This document shows, one piece after another, positions 33,949-34,206 of a DNA stretch of 34,206 nt. The notes below the pieces were generated by a model. That model was not told the DNA's origin. It saw only the letters and a program-made list of their open reading frames with translations, and made no database searches. The position numbers and the translations under genes were made by a program. The stretch comes from Rhodothermales bacterium. GTDB lineage: Bacteria; Bacteroidota; Rhodothermia; Rhodothermales; UBA10348. Where the stretch lies: positions 1-34,206 of the forward strand of contig JAURNP010000144.1 of the NCBI GenBank assembly GCA_030830105.1, read 5' to 3'. How positions within the stretch are numbered: the first letter of the stretch is position 1; each line of letters starts with the position of its first letter.

Positions 33949-34206
33949 TTAGTAGCCGTAGACGGCGCAGGGTTCGGTCTCAAACGGTCCGTGGCCGGCC
34001 ATGGTGTGCATCAGACCGCTACGTGACATGCCGCGGGAGACGACCGGGCCGGTCCAAATGGCGCCTGGCTCGTCACCAGCTGGCTCGAGCGTGATGACGA
34101 GCAGGAATTTGTTGAAGTCTGTCTGTCCAGAGACTTTCAGGTTGTCGTCGAGCGCGCCCAGCGAGCGGATCTCATCCAGTTGGGGAGTGGTCACCCAGGC
34201 AACCAA
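33949..34206 (-). CDS. Hypothetical protein, C-terminal part (open at right edge)
   Basis: Minus frame open to the window end; '...VAWVTTPQLDEIRSLGALDDNLKVSGQTDFNKFLLVITLEPAGDEPGAIWTGPVVSRGMSRSGLMHTMAGHGPFETEPCAVYGY'. The track's initial M is a TTG at the very edge, so this is probably incomplete. Confidence 0.55.
   Translation of the reverse strand: MVAWVTTPQLDEIRSLGALDDNLKVSGQTDFNKFLLVITLEPAGDEPGAIWTGPVVSRGMSRSGLMHTMAGHGPFETEPCAVYGY

Noticed and set aside
33430-34026. 198 aa plus-strand ORF rich in Gly/His
   Set aside because: Antisense to the multicopper oxidase; His/Gly richness comes from the complement of Met/His codons.
1-34206. CRISPR array, IS/transposase, integrase, phage or toxin-antitoxin content
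   Set aside because: Looked for repeats with regular spacing and for characteristic protein motifs; none were evident.

Overview
This 34.2 kb window looks like chromosomal sequence from a Rhodothermota/Bacteroidota-type bacterium. Lineage clues are a SusC/CarbopepD-style TonB receptor, a type IX secretion C-terminal sorting domain, and a Bacteroidota-like RpoZ. Coding is dense and mostly housekeeping or periplasmic: DUF5916-like, lipoprotein RidA, M20 amidohydrolase, di-heme cytochrome with TPR, AI-2E transporter, GH18, YheT hydrolase, FAD oxidoreductase, peroxiredoxin, GIY-YIG, ICMT-like, DoxX-like, DUF2911, gluzincin with T9SS tail, tRNA-Gln(CTG), NhaC, TIGR02206, TonB receptor, RpoZ, DUF1295, polyferredoxin, UvrA, M24 peptidase, MBL hydrolase, beta-lactamase-like with TPR, and multicopper oxidase. 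I see no CRISPR array, phage, IS element or obvious defence island. The most unusual content is a set of apparent gene fossils: an in-frame DUF47(PhoU-like)/PiT-permease chimera at 5.4-5.9 kb, a 24-codon stub of a Ser/Thr protein kinase at 10.44-10.51 kb, and a 5'-truncated outer-membrane porin at 12.9-13.6 kb. A highly structured leader lies upstream of nhaC at 15.14-15.22 kb, and several strand-diagnostic terminator hairpins are present. All family calls come from reading the translations by eye; no searches were run.
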